Notes under the pieces: generated by a model | What the model saw: the letters and a program-made list of their open reading frames with translations, nothing else | Told to the model about the DNA's origin: nothing | Databases searched by the model: none | Assembly: GCA_001661515.1 (NCBI GenBank) | Contig: LUVW01000023.1 | Location: 246,973 to 310,972, forward strand | DNA: 64,000 nt | DNA from: Capniomyces stellatus | Lineage: Eukaryota > Kickxellomycota > Harpellomycetes > Harpellales > Legeriomycetaceae | Reading direction: 5' to 3' | Shown: one piece after another, positions 37,273-47,703 of the stretch | How the letters are laid out: each line of letters starts with the position of its first letter | Position numbering within the stretch: position 1 is the stretch's first letter | Program-made: the position numbers and the translations under genes

Positions 37273-38629
37273 TTTTATTTTTTTCTTAAAAAAATAAAAA
37301 TACTATTGATTTTAATTAATTGGGCTGTAAAAGTTAAATTCATTTAACTAACATTAAATAACACGTAACTAGGTGTATCTTTTACTATTTTTACGGCTAC
37401 ATACTTTTTACTTTCAATACAATTTTATTATTATAAAATAGTTTCGAAATATATTCCTTTGTTGTAAAATATCACCTTGGCTATCAGTTATTAACTCTTA
37501 ATCGGATCATCCAAAGTGGCTGATTAGTAACAGACCAACAACACCTTGGGCTTGGCGCTTGTATCACGCACTGCTTTAAGCATGTTGCTTCTGTACATTC
37601 ACTAGAGAGCTTTGCTGTGTATTCCAAACGCGAGCAATCGATTTGGTTGCCATGAAGTGCTGATTGCTACTAGTTGTAGCTCGGAATAAAGTCTTGGGAT
37701 TATGTGCGTTTGATAGCGTGTAGAGGTGACGGGAGAAATATGTATGTACATTCATTCAGCTGCTTGTGAGAAATCGATTTCTGTACCAGCCATCTGTTTG
37801 CTACAAGTACTAAATTATGAATCTAATGTTTGTCAATACGTATGTGCCTGGAAGCCACTGTACACTGTAGCATTCCTTTGGACTAAGCTGCTAAACCTTG
37901 TTTTGTCGAACTTTGTTTGCTCGGCAAATTTTTTTTGTGGTTGTGTACCAAATATTTATAAAACGCCCAAAATATAGTCATTACTATAATTAACTATAGC
38001 TTGAATGTAAAGATATGCAAAGTAGGTTGGCTGATGAGTAGTGAAAAATGTCGTTTTACTAGGTGTATTATGGGAGTTCAAGTTCTACTACTTTTGCTTA
38101 TGCTATCGGAACTCGCGAGCTAAAGTTAAGCATCACATAATGTCTAATGGACTTGAAGTCAATAGCGCCCATAGCATGATGTGAGTCCTAAGCCTTATTT
38201 GCATGACTACATTTGTTTATATAAAATGTTTGGAGCCTTTATCGTAGCAAGCAGCGGTTGAAGCCACTCCTCCCGCCCGTTTAATACAATATACTGTCTT
38301 TTATAATGCATTGAACATCATTTTTTTTAGAAAGGAAATAGAATAAACTTTAGTATCTAATGAATGATAAGGCTAAAAAATACACCCCAAACTAGTATTT
38401 GGGAGAGGGAGGGGAGGGGGGAGATAAGGTTATCAAAACCAAGGTTTATCCAAACCCTAGTCCCAATCTCAAACACAAATATCACAACTTAAATATATAA
38501 ATAGCGATCAGTTTGGCCTTTCATCAAATAAACTATAACCTTAGAGAAGCAGAATAAGAATATTCATCAAGAAACCAACAATTAATAGCCGAGTTTTTAC
38601 TTTTGATTATAACTTAAAAAGCAACAAGT
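37273..38629. other. intergenic region upstream of aquaglyceroporin
   Basis: AT-rich spacer of 1.36 kb, with an A/G-rich patch at 38401-38430. The 83-codon ORF at 37726-37977 (+) shows no motif. A TATA-like element lies near the right end. Confidence 0.5.
38494..38504 (+). promoter_or_regulatory. TATA-like element upstream of aquaglyceroporin
   Basis: TATATAAATAG lies about 126 bases upstream of the ATG at 38630, after a less AT-rich stretch. It is a reasonable TATA box candidate. Confidence 0.4.
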
Positions 38630-39553
38630 ATGAGTGAACACATCACAATAGACAACAATAGCAGCAGAGCAAAAGTAGTTGCTGAAGAGTATGAGGAGGA
38701 GTATAAGGAAGAGTATGTTTCCCCAAAGACACCTGGTGAGATATTTTTGGAGAATGCGTACAGGCCAGGATACCACTTGAGGGAGTACATTGCAGAATTT
38801 ATCGGGACTTTTATATTTGTGTTCTTGGGAACTAGTTCTATTGCAACCACAGTTTTGGAACCGGCTTTTACAGACCTAACACTGTTGATGATATCGTTTG
38901 GATGGGGAGCTGGATTGGCAATGGGCTTGTATGTCTCGGCGGGTATATCGGGGGGACATTTAAACCCAGCAATTACATTGGCGAACGGGCTATTTGGAAA
39001 ATTCCAGATCCATAAGGTTCCAGGATATATACTGAGTCAAGTAATTGGTTCTTTTTCAGCAGCAGCACTGACATTTTACCTGTTTTATGTAAAGATAAAC
39101 ACTTTTGATGGTGGGAAAAGAACAATTGGAGGACCAATCGGGACAGCACACATATTCGCCACCTACCCTTCAGATCCAAAAACAATATTTAGAAATCTGT
39201 TTACTGAGATGGCGCTAACCGCGATTCTAGTTTTTGTAAGCAGATCGTTTTCTGACAGACGCGTTAATAAATTAGGCGGTCTTGGGTGTTTAGAGTGTGG
39301 AATTTTACTGTTTGTTATAGCTTTGGGTGCTGGAAACAATACTGGGTTTGCTTTAAACCCCGCAAGAGACATCGGCCCTCGCTTCATGACAGCTTTACTG
39401 GGATATGGCTTCAGAGTATTCACTACCTTTAATGTTTACAGCTGGATTCCTATTGCTGGTCCTTTTATTGGAGGCATAGTTGGCTTTATCTTGTATGATC
39501 TGTTGGTTATACCAAACAAACCAAAGAAAGCTGTTCCTGCCACTACACACTAA
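38630..39553 (+). CDS. aquaglyceroporin (MIP family), 307 aa
   Basis: Single exon. It forms a membrane channel for glycerol and/or water. The two NPA boxes are intact: SGGHLNPAITLA (Asn112-Pro113-Ala114) and TGFALNPARDIGPR (Asn243-Pro244-Ala245). The Asp247 directly after the second box (NPARD) is typical of the glycerol-conducting branch. Six hydrophobic helices plus the two half-helices fill residues about 50-295. The N-terminal 45 residues are hydrophilic and Glu-rich (EEYEEEYKEEYVSPKTPGE), and the C-terminus is a short basic tail (KPKKAVPATTH). Length fits the bacterial GlpF-like core rather than the long Fps1 type. Substrate choice is inferred from sequence only. Confidence 0.95.
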   Translation: MSEHITIDNNSSRAKVVAEEYEEEYKEEYVSPKTPGEIFLENAYRPGYHLREYIAEFIGTFIFVFLGTSSIATTVLEPAFTDLTLLMISFGWGAGLAMGLYVSAGISGGHLNPAITLANGLFGKFQIHKVPGYILSQVIGSFSAAALTFYLFYVKINTFDGGKRTIGGPIGTAHIFATYPSDPKTIFRNLFTEMALTAILVFVSRSFSDRRVNKLGGLGCLECGILLFVIALGAGNNTGFALNPARDIGPRFMTALLGYGFRVFTTFNVYSWIPIAGPFIGGIVGFILYDLLVIPNKPKKAVPATTH

Positions 39554-39949
39554 AAAGTGGCGTTTAACACTTTTAAATTTTAAAATTATTAGCTTTTAGA
39601 GAGTTTACCTGTAGTTTGAACTTGTTTGTCTGAAAAATACCAACTAAATAAACTACTCGATTCACACTAAACTGTGATTTCTTTATTTTACCGATGTTCA
39701 GCTGTAGCTACTCTGAAAATAAAATAGTGGCGCATCGCTTTTGATTTAATTTGGCTCAGGGTTAGAATGGAACACTTGTATCATTTTACAATATAGCAAC
39801 GATTCATTTGTGTTGCTAGCAATGTTCATTATTAGCCAGTTGCAAAAATTAAAACACTGTTTCGCAGTTTACTTTTGGCAGACACAAGAGCAAAAGTCAG
39901 TAGGCGGACCTCTGTTTAATATTTGTTAGTATGCAAGTTTTAGGAAAAA

Positions 39950-40000
39950 AAGGTGGGGGGCGGGTGCGGTTCGGAGAACACCCCCCCCCCCCCTCACCTT
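39950..40000. repeat. imperfect inverted repeat built on G and C runs
   Basis: AAGGTGGGGGG at 39950-39960 can pair with the C run followed by TCACCTT at 39988-40000, with a loop of about 27 bases. A hairpin is possible. Terminator or structural function is not shown. Confidence 0.5.
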
Positions 40001-41645
40001 ATACCTATTTAAGATTCAATCAGCCAACTAAATTGATCAAGTCAAAAAAAGCACAATGTTGCAATGTAAGGAAAATAAAAGCACAATTTGGTTTTACAAG
40101 AAAGCGTTCGGACGACAAATATATTTCATACTATACTATAAAATATTATTACAATTAATCAAAAGTGTCTCGAGACAATAAAAATAATTGTTTTCATTAT
40201 TGAAAATTATACAAACACAAACCTTAGGACCAAAAAAGTGTTTGATTTAAACGAAATGCTTGGTCTAGCCTAATTACTTTTGGATATACATTATAAGCCA
40301 CACAACACACAGTTAGGCTTTAACCATATTAAACTTGATTGTGCTTGATTCAGAGAACTCTAATCCTACTCCATGTCAACAGAGTACTCTAATCAAAATT
40401 TGGAAAGCAAAGCTTTTTTTATTTGACTAACTAGACCATAATTTAAAAAAAACGGAGCAAGTACTCGATTACTGAGTACAAAATCTATAGCTCTATTCCT
40501 GACCCAGTCCAGTACATACATGCGTATGCATTTATTGGTTTTGATAGAAAGTATGTGTTGCAAGTTTGTTTTGTACCACAGCTACAATTCAGTCGACCTT
40601 AAACTGAATCAAAGGTACAGGACCCGCCAGATATAAAAGTGTAATAATTCCAAGCTGAAAACGAGTGCATTAAACTCGATCAGTTGGCTATAGCAGTAAT
40701 ATAATTATACCTCACCGCCCCCCAAATAAATGAACAAACGATACATTATATTGTGGATAGCTAGATAAACAACTTGACTTTACAAACATTACAAACCAGT
40801 AGCAAGCTAACACAACAACGATGTATAATAGAAGTATCCCAGTATACATTTAAACGATGATTTTTGGGGGTTTGTTTTATACCCGCTTAACGAGGAAAGC
40901 CTTATTTGTTCGGGAATATAGAGAAGCAAGGTTATTGGTGTTTGTAGAGAGCCACTAGTTAATTTTGAAAGAAAACCCCCATGTAAAATAATGGTATTGA
41001 ATAATCAGTTTTTTATTTCCTCATAAAAAGAAAAAAAAAAGTAAAAAACAAGTATTACGATTTAGTGTTAAACCATATAAAAGAAAGTCAAAATCATAAC
41101 CGTAAATAACTGCACTCGCATGTTGGAAGTGGCAGGGCGAGCTTTATTTTTATTGTATCGTTTGACCTAATTTTTACAATCGAACTTGAAAAAAAATAAA
41201 CAAAAGCATTCAATTTATGGGCTAAATAATCAAAAAAAACAAAACAAAACAACAATGTAGGTTAGAAAAATACAATTGGGTGAGGCTTATCGAAGATGTG
41301 TTGCGGTCGCTGAAAATATAAAAGTAAAAGGCTCAGGATCAAACTTGAACGCAGAATTTAGATAGAATAAGTATAAATACTTTATAATCTCAGTTTGGTG
41401 TCTATAATGAAAAGATGCAAACAGATAAAAATAAAAATAAATATATAAAGAGCTTTGATGAAATTCGATTAAAAAGTTCCAACCTCATCTAACTAGCATC
41501 ACTATAGCATTTTTACAGAATAAAGACACTAATTAATGATAAATATAACAGTTTTCGGCATTTTAATCTCAAAAAAATAACATAGATAGAAACAAATACA
41601 CTAACTACTCACATATATAATCTATGGCCTTAATATCGTGAAAAG

Positions 41646-41756
41646 AACAACACACAGACACAAACACAAATACAAACACAAATACACACATACACACATA
41701 CACACATACACACATACACACATACACACATACACACATACACACATACACATATA
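41646..41756. repeat. CA-rich repeat, period 8 (ACACATAC)n
   Basis: Near-perfect tandem copies of an 8-base ACACATAC unit run from about 41683 to 41753, with a degenerate ACACAAAT-type lead-in. It ends about 80 bases before the ATG at 41837, so it may lie in the promoter or 5' leader. Confidence 0.9.
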
Positions 41757-41836
41757 TAAGTGTAAATAACACACTATTTCCACTATAAAAATAAAGCCGG
41801 ATATACAAAACAGATAAAAGCATTTTTCATCTAAAG

Positions 41837-44404
41837 ATGAGATACAATTTAGTATGGAATGTAAGCCAAATTCTTGCAATTCTGACTTCCTCCAGCATGG
41901 CTAGCCAAAACCCAAAAGACATGCCGATAGTTGCAAACGAGATAATCGATGTAGAGGTTTGTGATTCGTACTCGACGATTGACTTGGTTACAAGGATATA
42001 TACAAAGTTGTTTGATAACAACAGTACTGGAATAAATAATCCTACCATCAGCTACGGTCCTGGCGTGTTTGTTTCGCTTGAGGTTGTGACGGAAAAGGCC
42101 ACAATTACGATCAATACACTTGACCCAAACAATTTTTCAACAGTCACTGTACAGTCAACAATTTGTGCAAGTATGATCACGGGTCCTTCCGACATGCCTA
42201 ATTCTTCTGATATGCCTAATTCCTCCGACATTCCTAATTCTTCTGAAATACCTAATTCTTCCGAAATTCCTGATCCTTCTAGTTCATCCGACTTACCCGG
42301 GCCCTCCAGTTTACCCATAGACGCATGTCTTCAGAGATTCCCTGATATTGCAGTTCCAGCGAGTGGTGGGTTTGATGAAAATAGCCCATTCAACTATGAC
42401 TCGGCTATAGAGATAAAGTGTCCAGACAATCAGTTTGAGGCTACTTTTGAGTTTAGTTCAAAGAACTCGTTCTATGTTAGGCTTGATGGGAGGAAGAATG
42501 CAGAAACCAGAACCAAGTATGCGTTTGGTATTGATATTGCCAATGGTAATATGTTTTACACTGGGCTTGTTAGCAACGAGCAAAAATATTTTGCTGGGGA
42601 TATACCCAACCCAAAGTATTTTGTCAGAGTTACATCCAATGAGATATCGATGGGAATAAACGGGATCGTAATTGTTTCATCGGCGATAGATAATACTGGT
42701 ATTATTGATGGATTATTAACAGAGGGGCTGTTCTTGGTGTTTGGAGGGGGGGTGAAAGACGACGTGGTTAGCAGCATTTCTGTCAAGTGCAACAACACTG
42801 ACGGGTGTGCAGCAAGTGGTTTGGAGCTTGGGAAATCGAATGTTCCTACAGAGACATGCAAAAACAAATACCCAGGATTCACGATATCAGCTGGGTCAGA
42901 GTGGTACGAAACAGAGAAATACGGGCTGGATTCGGCAATTAAAGTGTCGTGTCCATACAACCAATTTGAAGTTTCGTTTACTGGAGATGGAAATGTGGAT
43001 TATTACATGCAGATACATGACGGGAGCGATCATGGGACCAAGTATTTTGGGGTTTTTGGCGGATCAAGTAACAAATGGTTTATGTCACCAAGTAGTCAAC
43101 AGGTTTCAGGGCCGTCTGGGGTCACAGGTGATGCATATCAGTATTTTGGGACGTTTGAGCTGAACAGAGTTAAGATAGGGGTGCTAGGAGAAGTTGTGTT
43201 AGAGCAAGACGTATCGGTGTATGATTATAATGGTTTTGCAACAGCACAGTCGTTGTATCTGCTTTTTGGGGCTAGAAAGGATGGCGCAACAGTTAGGGAT
43301 GTAGTTGTAAGTTGTAGACATTTGCCAGAGTGTGATATTCAAATAGCACCGATTGAAGAGACTACAAAAACAAGGCACGACTCGTGTGTGAACTCGTACG
43401 CTGATATAGCGATTGAGACCGGAGGGTCAAATTTGGTCGATATGTCGTATAACCTGAGTTCGCCAGTAGAAGTTAACTGCAACAACAGCGAGTTTGAAGT
43501 GACGTTTGATTTGGATCCAATGGGGTCGTACTATGTGGCGTTGACAAACACAACGGATACGGTGTCGCATAGAAATTTCCAAGGAGTAATAGATTTGAAT
43601 AACATGCTTATGGGATTGACACTATTTAATACGGCAAAGAATTACTTTGAGGTTGATAAGGAGGAAAGGACGTCGTACTTTGTTAGGTTTAGGCCAAACG
43701 AAGTTTCGATGGGTATAAACGGATTGACAGTTTCGAGTGTGGCAGTGGAGGGCGCAATGTTGGTAGACTACTTGAAGCAGGATAAGATGTACTTGGTATT
43801 TGGGTCACGTACAAACTCGGCGGTTATCAAAAACATAGCGGTGAGGTGTAACAACCCAGGGCAATGCGCAGTAGACAGGTACGTGGAGGAAAAGGCGGTG
43901 TTGGAGGAGCCAGTGCCGTGTGTCAAAAAGTACAAAAGTGTTGCAATTGAAAAAAAAGGAAATTGGTACAACACGGAGCGGTACAGTTGGGGATCTGAAA
44001 TAGAAGTACAGTGTCCATATAACAACTTTGGAGTGGAGTTTGTAGGAAACAGCAGTACCAATTACTTTTTGCAGGTTCATGACGGCACTGCGTACGGAAC
44101 CAAATTCTATGGAGCGTTTGGGGCTTTAGCGTCGACATGGTTCATGTCGGAGAAACACAATTTGTTCAAAAGATACGAAAGCGGGAAAGTTGGTGACCAG
44201 ACATTGTTTGCCAGGTTTAAACCTGACGATGTTAGCATTGGAGTGGAAGGGAAGGAAGTTGTTAGCGGAGATGAATCAACGTATGTTTACAATGGGTTTG
44301 ATAAGGCCAAACCTCTGTATTTGGTGTTTGGAGCTAAATCGGACAATGCAGTTGTGAAGGATATCGTGGTTACTTGTTTTGACACAACAGCCTGTACAAC
44401 ATAG
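41837..44404 (+). CDS. secreted protein with four tandem ~177-residue domains (A-B-A-B), 855 aa
   Basis: Single exon. A short hydrophobic N-terminus (about 1-23, ending SSSMAS) is a plausible but weak signal peptide. Residues about 115-160 form a Ser/Pro/Asn linker of NSSDMP/NSSEIP repeats. Four homologous domains follow, starting at Cys164, Cys341, Cys517 and Cys695, so spacing is 177, 176 and 178. Each has a Cys pair after about 30 residues (EIKCPDNQFE, KVSCPYNQFE, EVNCNNSEFE, EVQCPYNNFG), a beta-rich core, a VSMGINGI-type strand, a YLVFG strand and a terminal Cys pair (VKCNNTDGC). Domains 2 and 4 share QIHDG/QVHDG and GTKYFG/GTKFYG with KWFMS/TWFMS. Domains 1 and 3 share MGINGI/MGINGL with FVR. 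This indicates duplication of a two-domain unit. The fold may resemble beta-sandwich lectin-like or Methyltransf_FA-type domains, which is a guess. The role is unknown. Confidence 0.88.
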   Translation: MRYNLVWNVSQILAILTSSSMASQNPKDMPIVANEIIDVEVCDSYSTIDLVTRIYTKLFDNNSTGINNPTISYGPGVFVSLEVVTEKATITINTLDPNNFSTVTVQSTICASMITGPSDMPNSSDMPNSSDIPNSSEIPNSSEIPDPSSSSDLPGPSSLPIDACLQRFPDIAVPASGGFDENSPFNYDSAIEIKCPDNQFEATFEFSSKNSFYVRLDGRKNAETRTKYAFGIDIANGNMFYTGLVSNEQKYFAGDIPNPKYFVRVTSNEISMGINGIVIVSSAIDNTGIIDGLLTEGLFLVFGGGVKDDVVSSISVKCNNTDGCAASGLELGKSNVPTETCKNKYPGFTISAGSEWYETEKYGLDSAIKVSCPYNQFEVSFTGDGNVDYYMQIHDGSDHGTKYFGVFGGSSNKWFMSPSSQQVSGPSGVTGDAYQYFGTFELNRVKIGVLGEVVLEQDVSVYDYNGFATAQSLYLLFGARKDGATVRDVVVSCRHLPECDIQIAPIEETTKTRHDSCVNSYADIAIETGGSNLVDMSYNLSSPVEVNCNNSEFEVTFDLDPMGSYYVALTNTTDTVSHRNFQGVIDLNNMLMGLTLFNTAKNYFEVDKEERTSYFVRFRPNEVSMGINGLTVSSVAVEGAMLVDYLKQDKMYLVFGSRTNSAVIKNIAVRCNNPGQCAVDRYVEEKAVLEEPVPCVKKYKSVAIEKKGNWYNTERYSWGSEIEVQCPYNNFGVEFVGNSSTNYFLQVHDGTAYGTKFYGAFGALASTWFMSEKHNLFKRYESGKVGDQTLFARFKPDDVSIGVEGKEVVSGDESTYVYNGFDKAKPLYLVFGAKSDNAVVKDIVVTCFDTTACTT

Positions 44405-44676
44405 GATAGGATAGGATAGGATAGCACAATATAATTTAATTTTAAAGCTGATTGATAAAACTAAACTTGATAATAATAATAAATAATAATTAATAAATGT
44501 AAAAATGTAAAGATGTAAAAGTATAAAAAAAGAGGATGAAATCTAAAGGACAAAAGTGGTATAATAAAACAAGATATAGCTGAAAAGCAACAAGTTTTCA
44601 GTTGGGAAAAAATAAATAAAATAAAATAAAATGGAAGGATAAGATTAGGAAGAAGGAGGGGGAGGGTGATTGGTGG
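44405..44676. other. convergent intergenic region with GGATA repeat
   Basis: This short shared 3' flank starts with about four tandem GGATA/ATAGG units (44402-44424), followed by A/G-rich sequence on the plus strand. I see no gene. Confidence 0.7.
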
Positions 44677-46578
44677 TTAAAATAAGGCTAATGCGTTAGG
44701 AGTATATGGTTTAAAGTTAGGAGAGATGTTAAAGTCCAAGAAATCGATGAATCTGTTAATCTCATAGTTGTAAACCTCTTCAGGATCAACAACATCATTG
44801 ACAGTAACAGAAAACAAGGCAGAATCGAGATAACGGTCAAAGAGGGAACTGGAATTTAAATCGGAATCAAGCCAAGAAGAATTAGGGTCATAAGAAGAAG
44901 CAGCAACAGAAGCAGTGGAAGTTGGAGCAGGGACTGGAATTGGAATTGGGATTGGAATTGGAATTGGGATTGGATTTAAGGCTGGAATTGGAGTTGGGTC
45001 AATGATTTTGGCGTCGATAGAAGAGATATCAAAGCCCCAAGTAGACAGGATTAAGGCGAGAGAAGCAGAGGATGGGACTTGGTCAGTGGACATGAAGACC
45101 ACAGACATGGAACCATTGACGTGAGTTTGGTCAATATAGAGAATAGACAGGTTACTGTTAGCAAGCAATTCCATCAGCCTGGCAATCAAAATCATTTTTT
45201 TCTGGTGTTCACGCTGGATGTTACCCAACAACTGGGCAATTTCGACTGGAGACACGGGGCTGCTGGAGTCATTGTGGGCGGATGCTGGCAAAAATTCAGA
45301 AGGAGATTTGGGCGGGCTGAAGGAAAATGTTAGAGCGGTTTTGCCAGCGGGAACTGTGGGAGACTTTGACCATACTTGTTTGTGGTTTACAACAGGGGTT
45401 GTAGACTGATTAGTGGCCAATGACGGTTCGGTTAGTGGGCTGGCAGATTTGTTGGAATTGGGACTAATGTGACTGAACTGGACGGTTTCTAGAGAAGATG
45501 TGGGTTTTGTTCTTTTTGCGCCTGAACTGGGGCTGGAACTGGAACTGGAACTGGTTGATAGAGAGCGTTTTGGGTGTTTGATCATGTACTTTGATATGAT
45601 AGAGTTGTTGAAGATGGAGTTGGATGAGAGTTTTGGATCATTAAAATCTTTATTTTCAAGAATTTTGTTCAGTTCGAGCCCTACAATTCCTGCAACTCTT
45701 AGTGCGGGGAATTTGCGGGTGGCCAGGGTACTAGCAAATCCAAACTGACTGATCAGGTCTCTAAAAAGCGGAGAACTGTTATTGTTTGTCTGACCTTTGC
45801 CGTAATTGTAGCTATATCCTCTGCCTCTGCCTCTGTTATTGTTGTTGGTGAACTTGAATGCTGACGAAAATGTTTTCCATCTGTTGAACGGCTTAAACTT
45901 GTCTCTGAGATTTGGCAACTTTGAGTATGTTCTGTTTATTCCAATGATGTTTTGAAAGTACCGCAGGCTGTTTCTGCTCGGTAGGTTTCTGTTCAGCATA
46001 AAGTTGACCAGGCAACTCCGCTCCCATATGTTGTTTTTGCCTGTCGTTCCGCCAAGCTGTGAGTTGAAGAACTGCGAGTTGCACAGTTGGGGCTTGTGAA
46101 GCATCCTCCGATGCCGTGCTTCCTGGCTCCTACTAACCATATACCTGCTTTGTCCATACGCCAAGATTCCCAACACCTGTGCAGACCAAGTTCCTGGCAA
46201 CACCTTTGCAAAGTTCTTGACCATCTTGATAAACTTCACGTTGCTGAACAGTCGCTCCGGTGCTGTTAGGTGCTGCTGAGTCACCTGCTTTTGGATATAC
46301 AGCTGAAGCACCGCATGGATCTTTTGCAGAAACGTCTCCTTGCCTACCTCCTTTATCACCGCATTCCCCACCCCCTTTTTCAAATCGCTCCTACTTAGTC
46401 CCAACTCACTCCTGTCCCAAAAACACGTCCCATTTCCCACTGTTCTGCTCAAACGCGTCGTACTGTTTGATAGCGGCCGCTTGAATATCGTCAGTGCACA
46501 CGACGTCAGGTTCTTTGCCTGGGTCTTGCATCCTCTTGTTGTTTTGCAAAACAACTTGTTGAATGGTGTAGTACCCAT
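44677..46578 (-). CDS. unrecognised 633-residue protein, possible mitochondrial presequence
   Basis: Single exon, ATG at 46578. The N-terminal 50 residues are Lys/Arg/Ser/Thr-rich without acidic residues (NKLFCKTTRGCKTQAKNL, then IFKRPLSNSTTRLSRTVGNG), which fits a mitochondrial targeting peptide. A helical region at about 65-140 follows (VIKEVGKETFLQKIHAVLQL, NFAKVLPGTWSAQVLGILAY). An Arg/Gly/Tyr/Asn-rich patch (NNNNRGRGRGYSYNYGKGQT) and a long Ser/Pro-rich middle come next. A second helical block is VEIAQLLGNIQREHQKKMIL with ILYIDQTHVNGSMSVVFMS. A PIPIPIPIPIPIPVPAP tract precedes an acidic C-terminus (VDPEEVYNYEINRFIDFLDF). I do not recognise the family. No introns are needed to keep the frame open. 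Confidence 0.78.
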   Translation of the reverse strand: MGTTPFNKLFCKTTRGCKTQAKNLTSCALTIFKRPLSNSTTRLSRTVGNGTCFWDRSELGLSRSDLKKGVGNAVIKEVGKETFLQKIHAVLQLYIQKQVTQQHLTAPERLFSNVKFIKMVKNFAKVLPGTWSAQVLGILAYGQSRYMVSRSQEARHRRMLHKPQLCNSQFFNSQLGGTTGKNNIWERSCLVNFMLNRNLPSRNSLRYFQNIIGINRTYSKLPNLRDKFKPFNRWKTFSSAFKFTNNNNRGRGRGYSYNYGKGQTNNNSSPLFRDLISQFGFASTLATRKFPALRVAGIVGLELNKILENKDFNDPKLSSNSIFNNSIISKYMIKHPKRSLSTSSSSSSSPSSGAKRTKPTSSLETVQFSHISPNSNKSASPLTEPSLATNQSTTPVVNHKQVWSKSPTVPAGKTALTFSFSPPKSPSEFLPASAHNDSSSPVSPVEIAQLLGNIQREHQKKMILIARLMELLANSNLSILYIDQTHVNGSMSVVFMSTDQVPSSASLALILSTWGFDISSIDAKIIDPTPIPALNPIPIPIPIPIPIPVPAPTSTASVAASSYDPNSSWLDSDLNSSSLFDRYLDSALFSVTVNDVVDPEEVYNYEINRFIDFLDFNISPNFKPYTPNALALF

Positions 46579-47703
46579 TTGTTATTCTTCTTTCTTTTTT
46601 TTTTTTTTGCTTAATTATTTATTGCTTTACTGCTTTTTTTTAATTCTTTCGCTTTTTGAATTTCAATTTAAATATTTTCGCTTTATCTCTTGATATTTTC
46701 TTGTTTAATAATTAATCACTGATAGGTACGCCGGGATTTTACTATCTCTGTTTTTTTTTTGTATTCACTCCCACTTCCCTGGTTTAATTTTCTTTATAGG
46801 TTGACTGGGCTGAGAATCGATCCTCTGTCATGTAAAATGACCTGGTTTGTTTGTTTTCTTATTTTACATTTACCTGATTCTATACTATAAACCCTTCACA
46901 TTCACACTTTGTGACTCGAAAAACTGTAATTTTTTTAAATAAAACTGTGTTTGAATCAATAAAACAGTACTCGTAAAAAGAAAAAATTTATATATAAGAA
47001 AAATGCTGTCTTTTGAATCAAGTAATAAGAAAAATATTTTACTGTTTTGTTTAATTTGTTACGACCATCACTTGTGACAAAATTAAACTTGTAATCTTTT
47101 TACACTTTAGGTCTTTAAACTTCCTAACTTTTCAACTAACTCCATAAACTTGTTAATGACAAAAATTATAAAGCGCATTTTTTTTACGTTATATATAATA
47201 TCTTTTTTTGCTTCGCTTTCCTTTTTAAATCTTGCTTGCCTTCTCCTTCCTCCCACCCCCTCCAATCACAATTAATTAAAACTAACAGAATTAACAGAAT
47301 TAGCGGCAAAAAAAAGAAAAATACACCAACTATTTCATTGCATTATCTTGAAACTCTATAATTGCAATCAATAACAATCATAGTCCAAGCCAATTAAGCC
47401 GAGCTCTACAGACCAATTATCTACAAGAGTAATTCGCAAGTTGCGTTGTAAAAAAAAGATTTGTTTAGATTTTGTAATTGATGGGCTTTTTCTTCTTTCT
47501 ATATACACTTACTTTATGTTTTCTAAATTAAGAAAAAGTAAACCCCCCAAACAAAAGCCAATGAAAACTCAAAATCTTGGAACAACAACCCAATTCGAAT
47601 TTGTGTACTATTTTTTTTTTTTTTTGCTTTTTAAATGGAAACAATAAAAAGCAAATTGGTGATAATAAAAAGCAAGTAATAAAAGAAAACTGTGATATTT
47701 TTT
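46579..47703. other. intergenic region upstream of the 633-residue gene
   Basis: AT-rich sequence of 1.1 kb. The first 100 bases are strongly T-rich on the plus strand (A-rich leader for the minus-strand gene). The 68-codon ORF at 47441-47647 (+) has no motif. Confidence 0.5.

Larger units (their letters stand above)
39554..41836. other. intergenic region upstream of four-domain secreted protein
   Basis: This 2.28-kb AT-rich spacer contains a 13-base C run (39981-39993) paired with a nearby G run, and a CA-rich octamer repeat near the right end. The ORF at 39931-40158 (+) is low-complexity and unsupported. Confidence 0.5.

Noticed and set aside
41646..41756. Tandem repeats considered as a CRISPR-like array
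   Set aside because: The unit is 8 bases with no spacers. It is a microsatellite in eukaryotic DNA.
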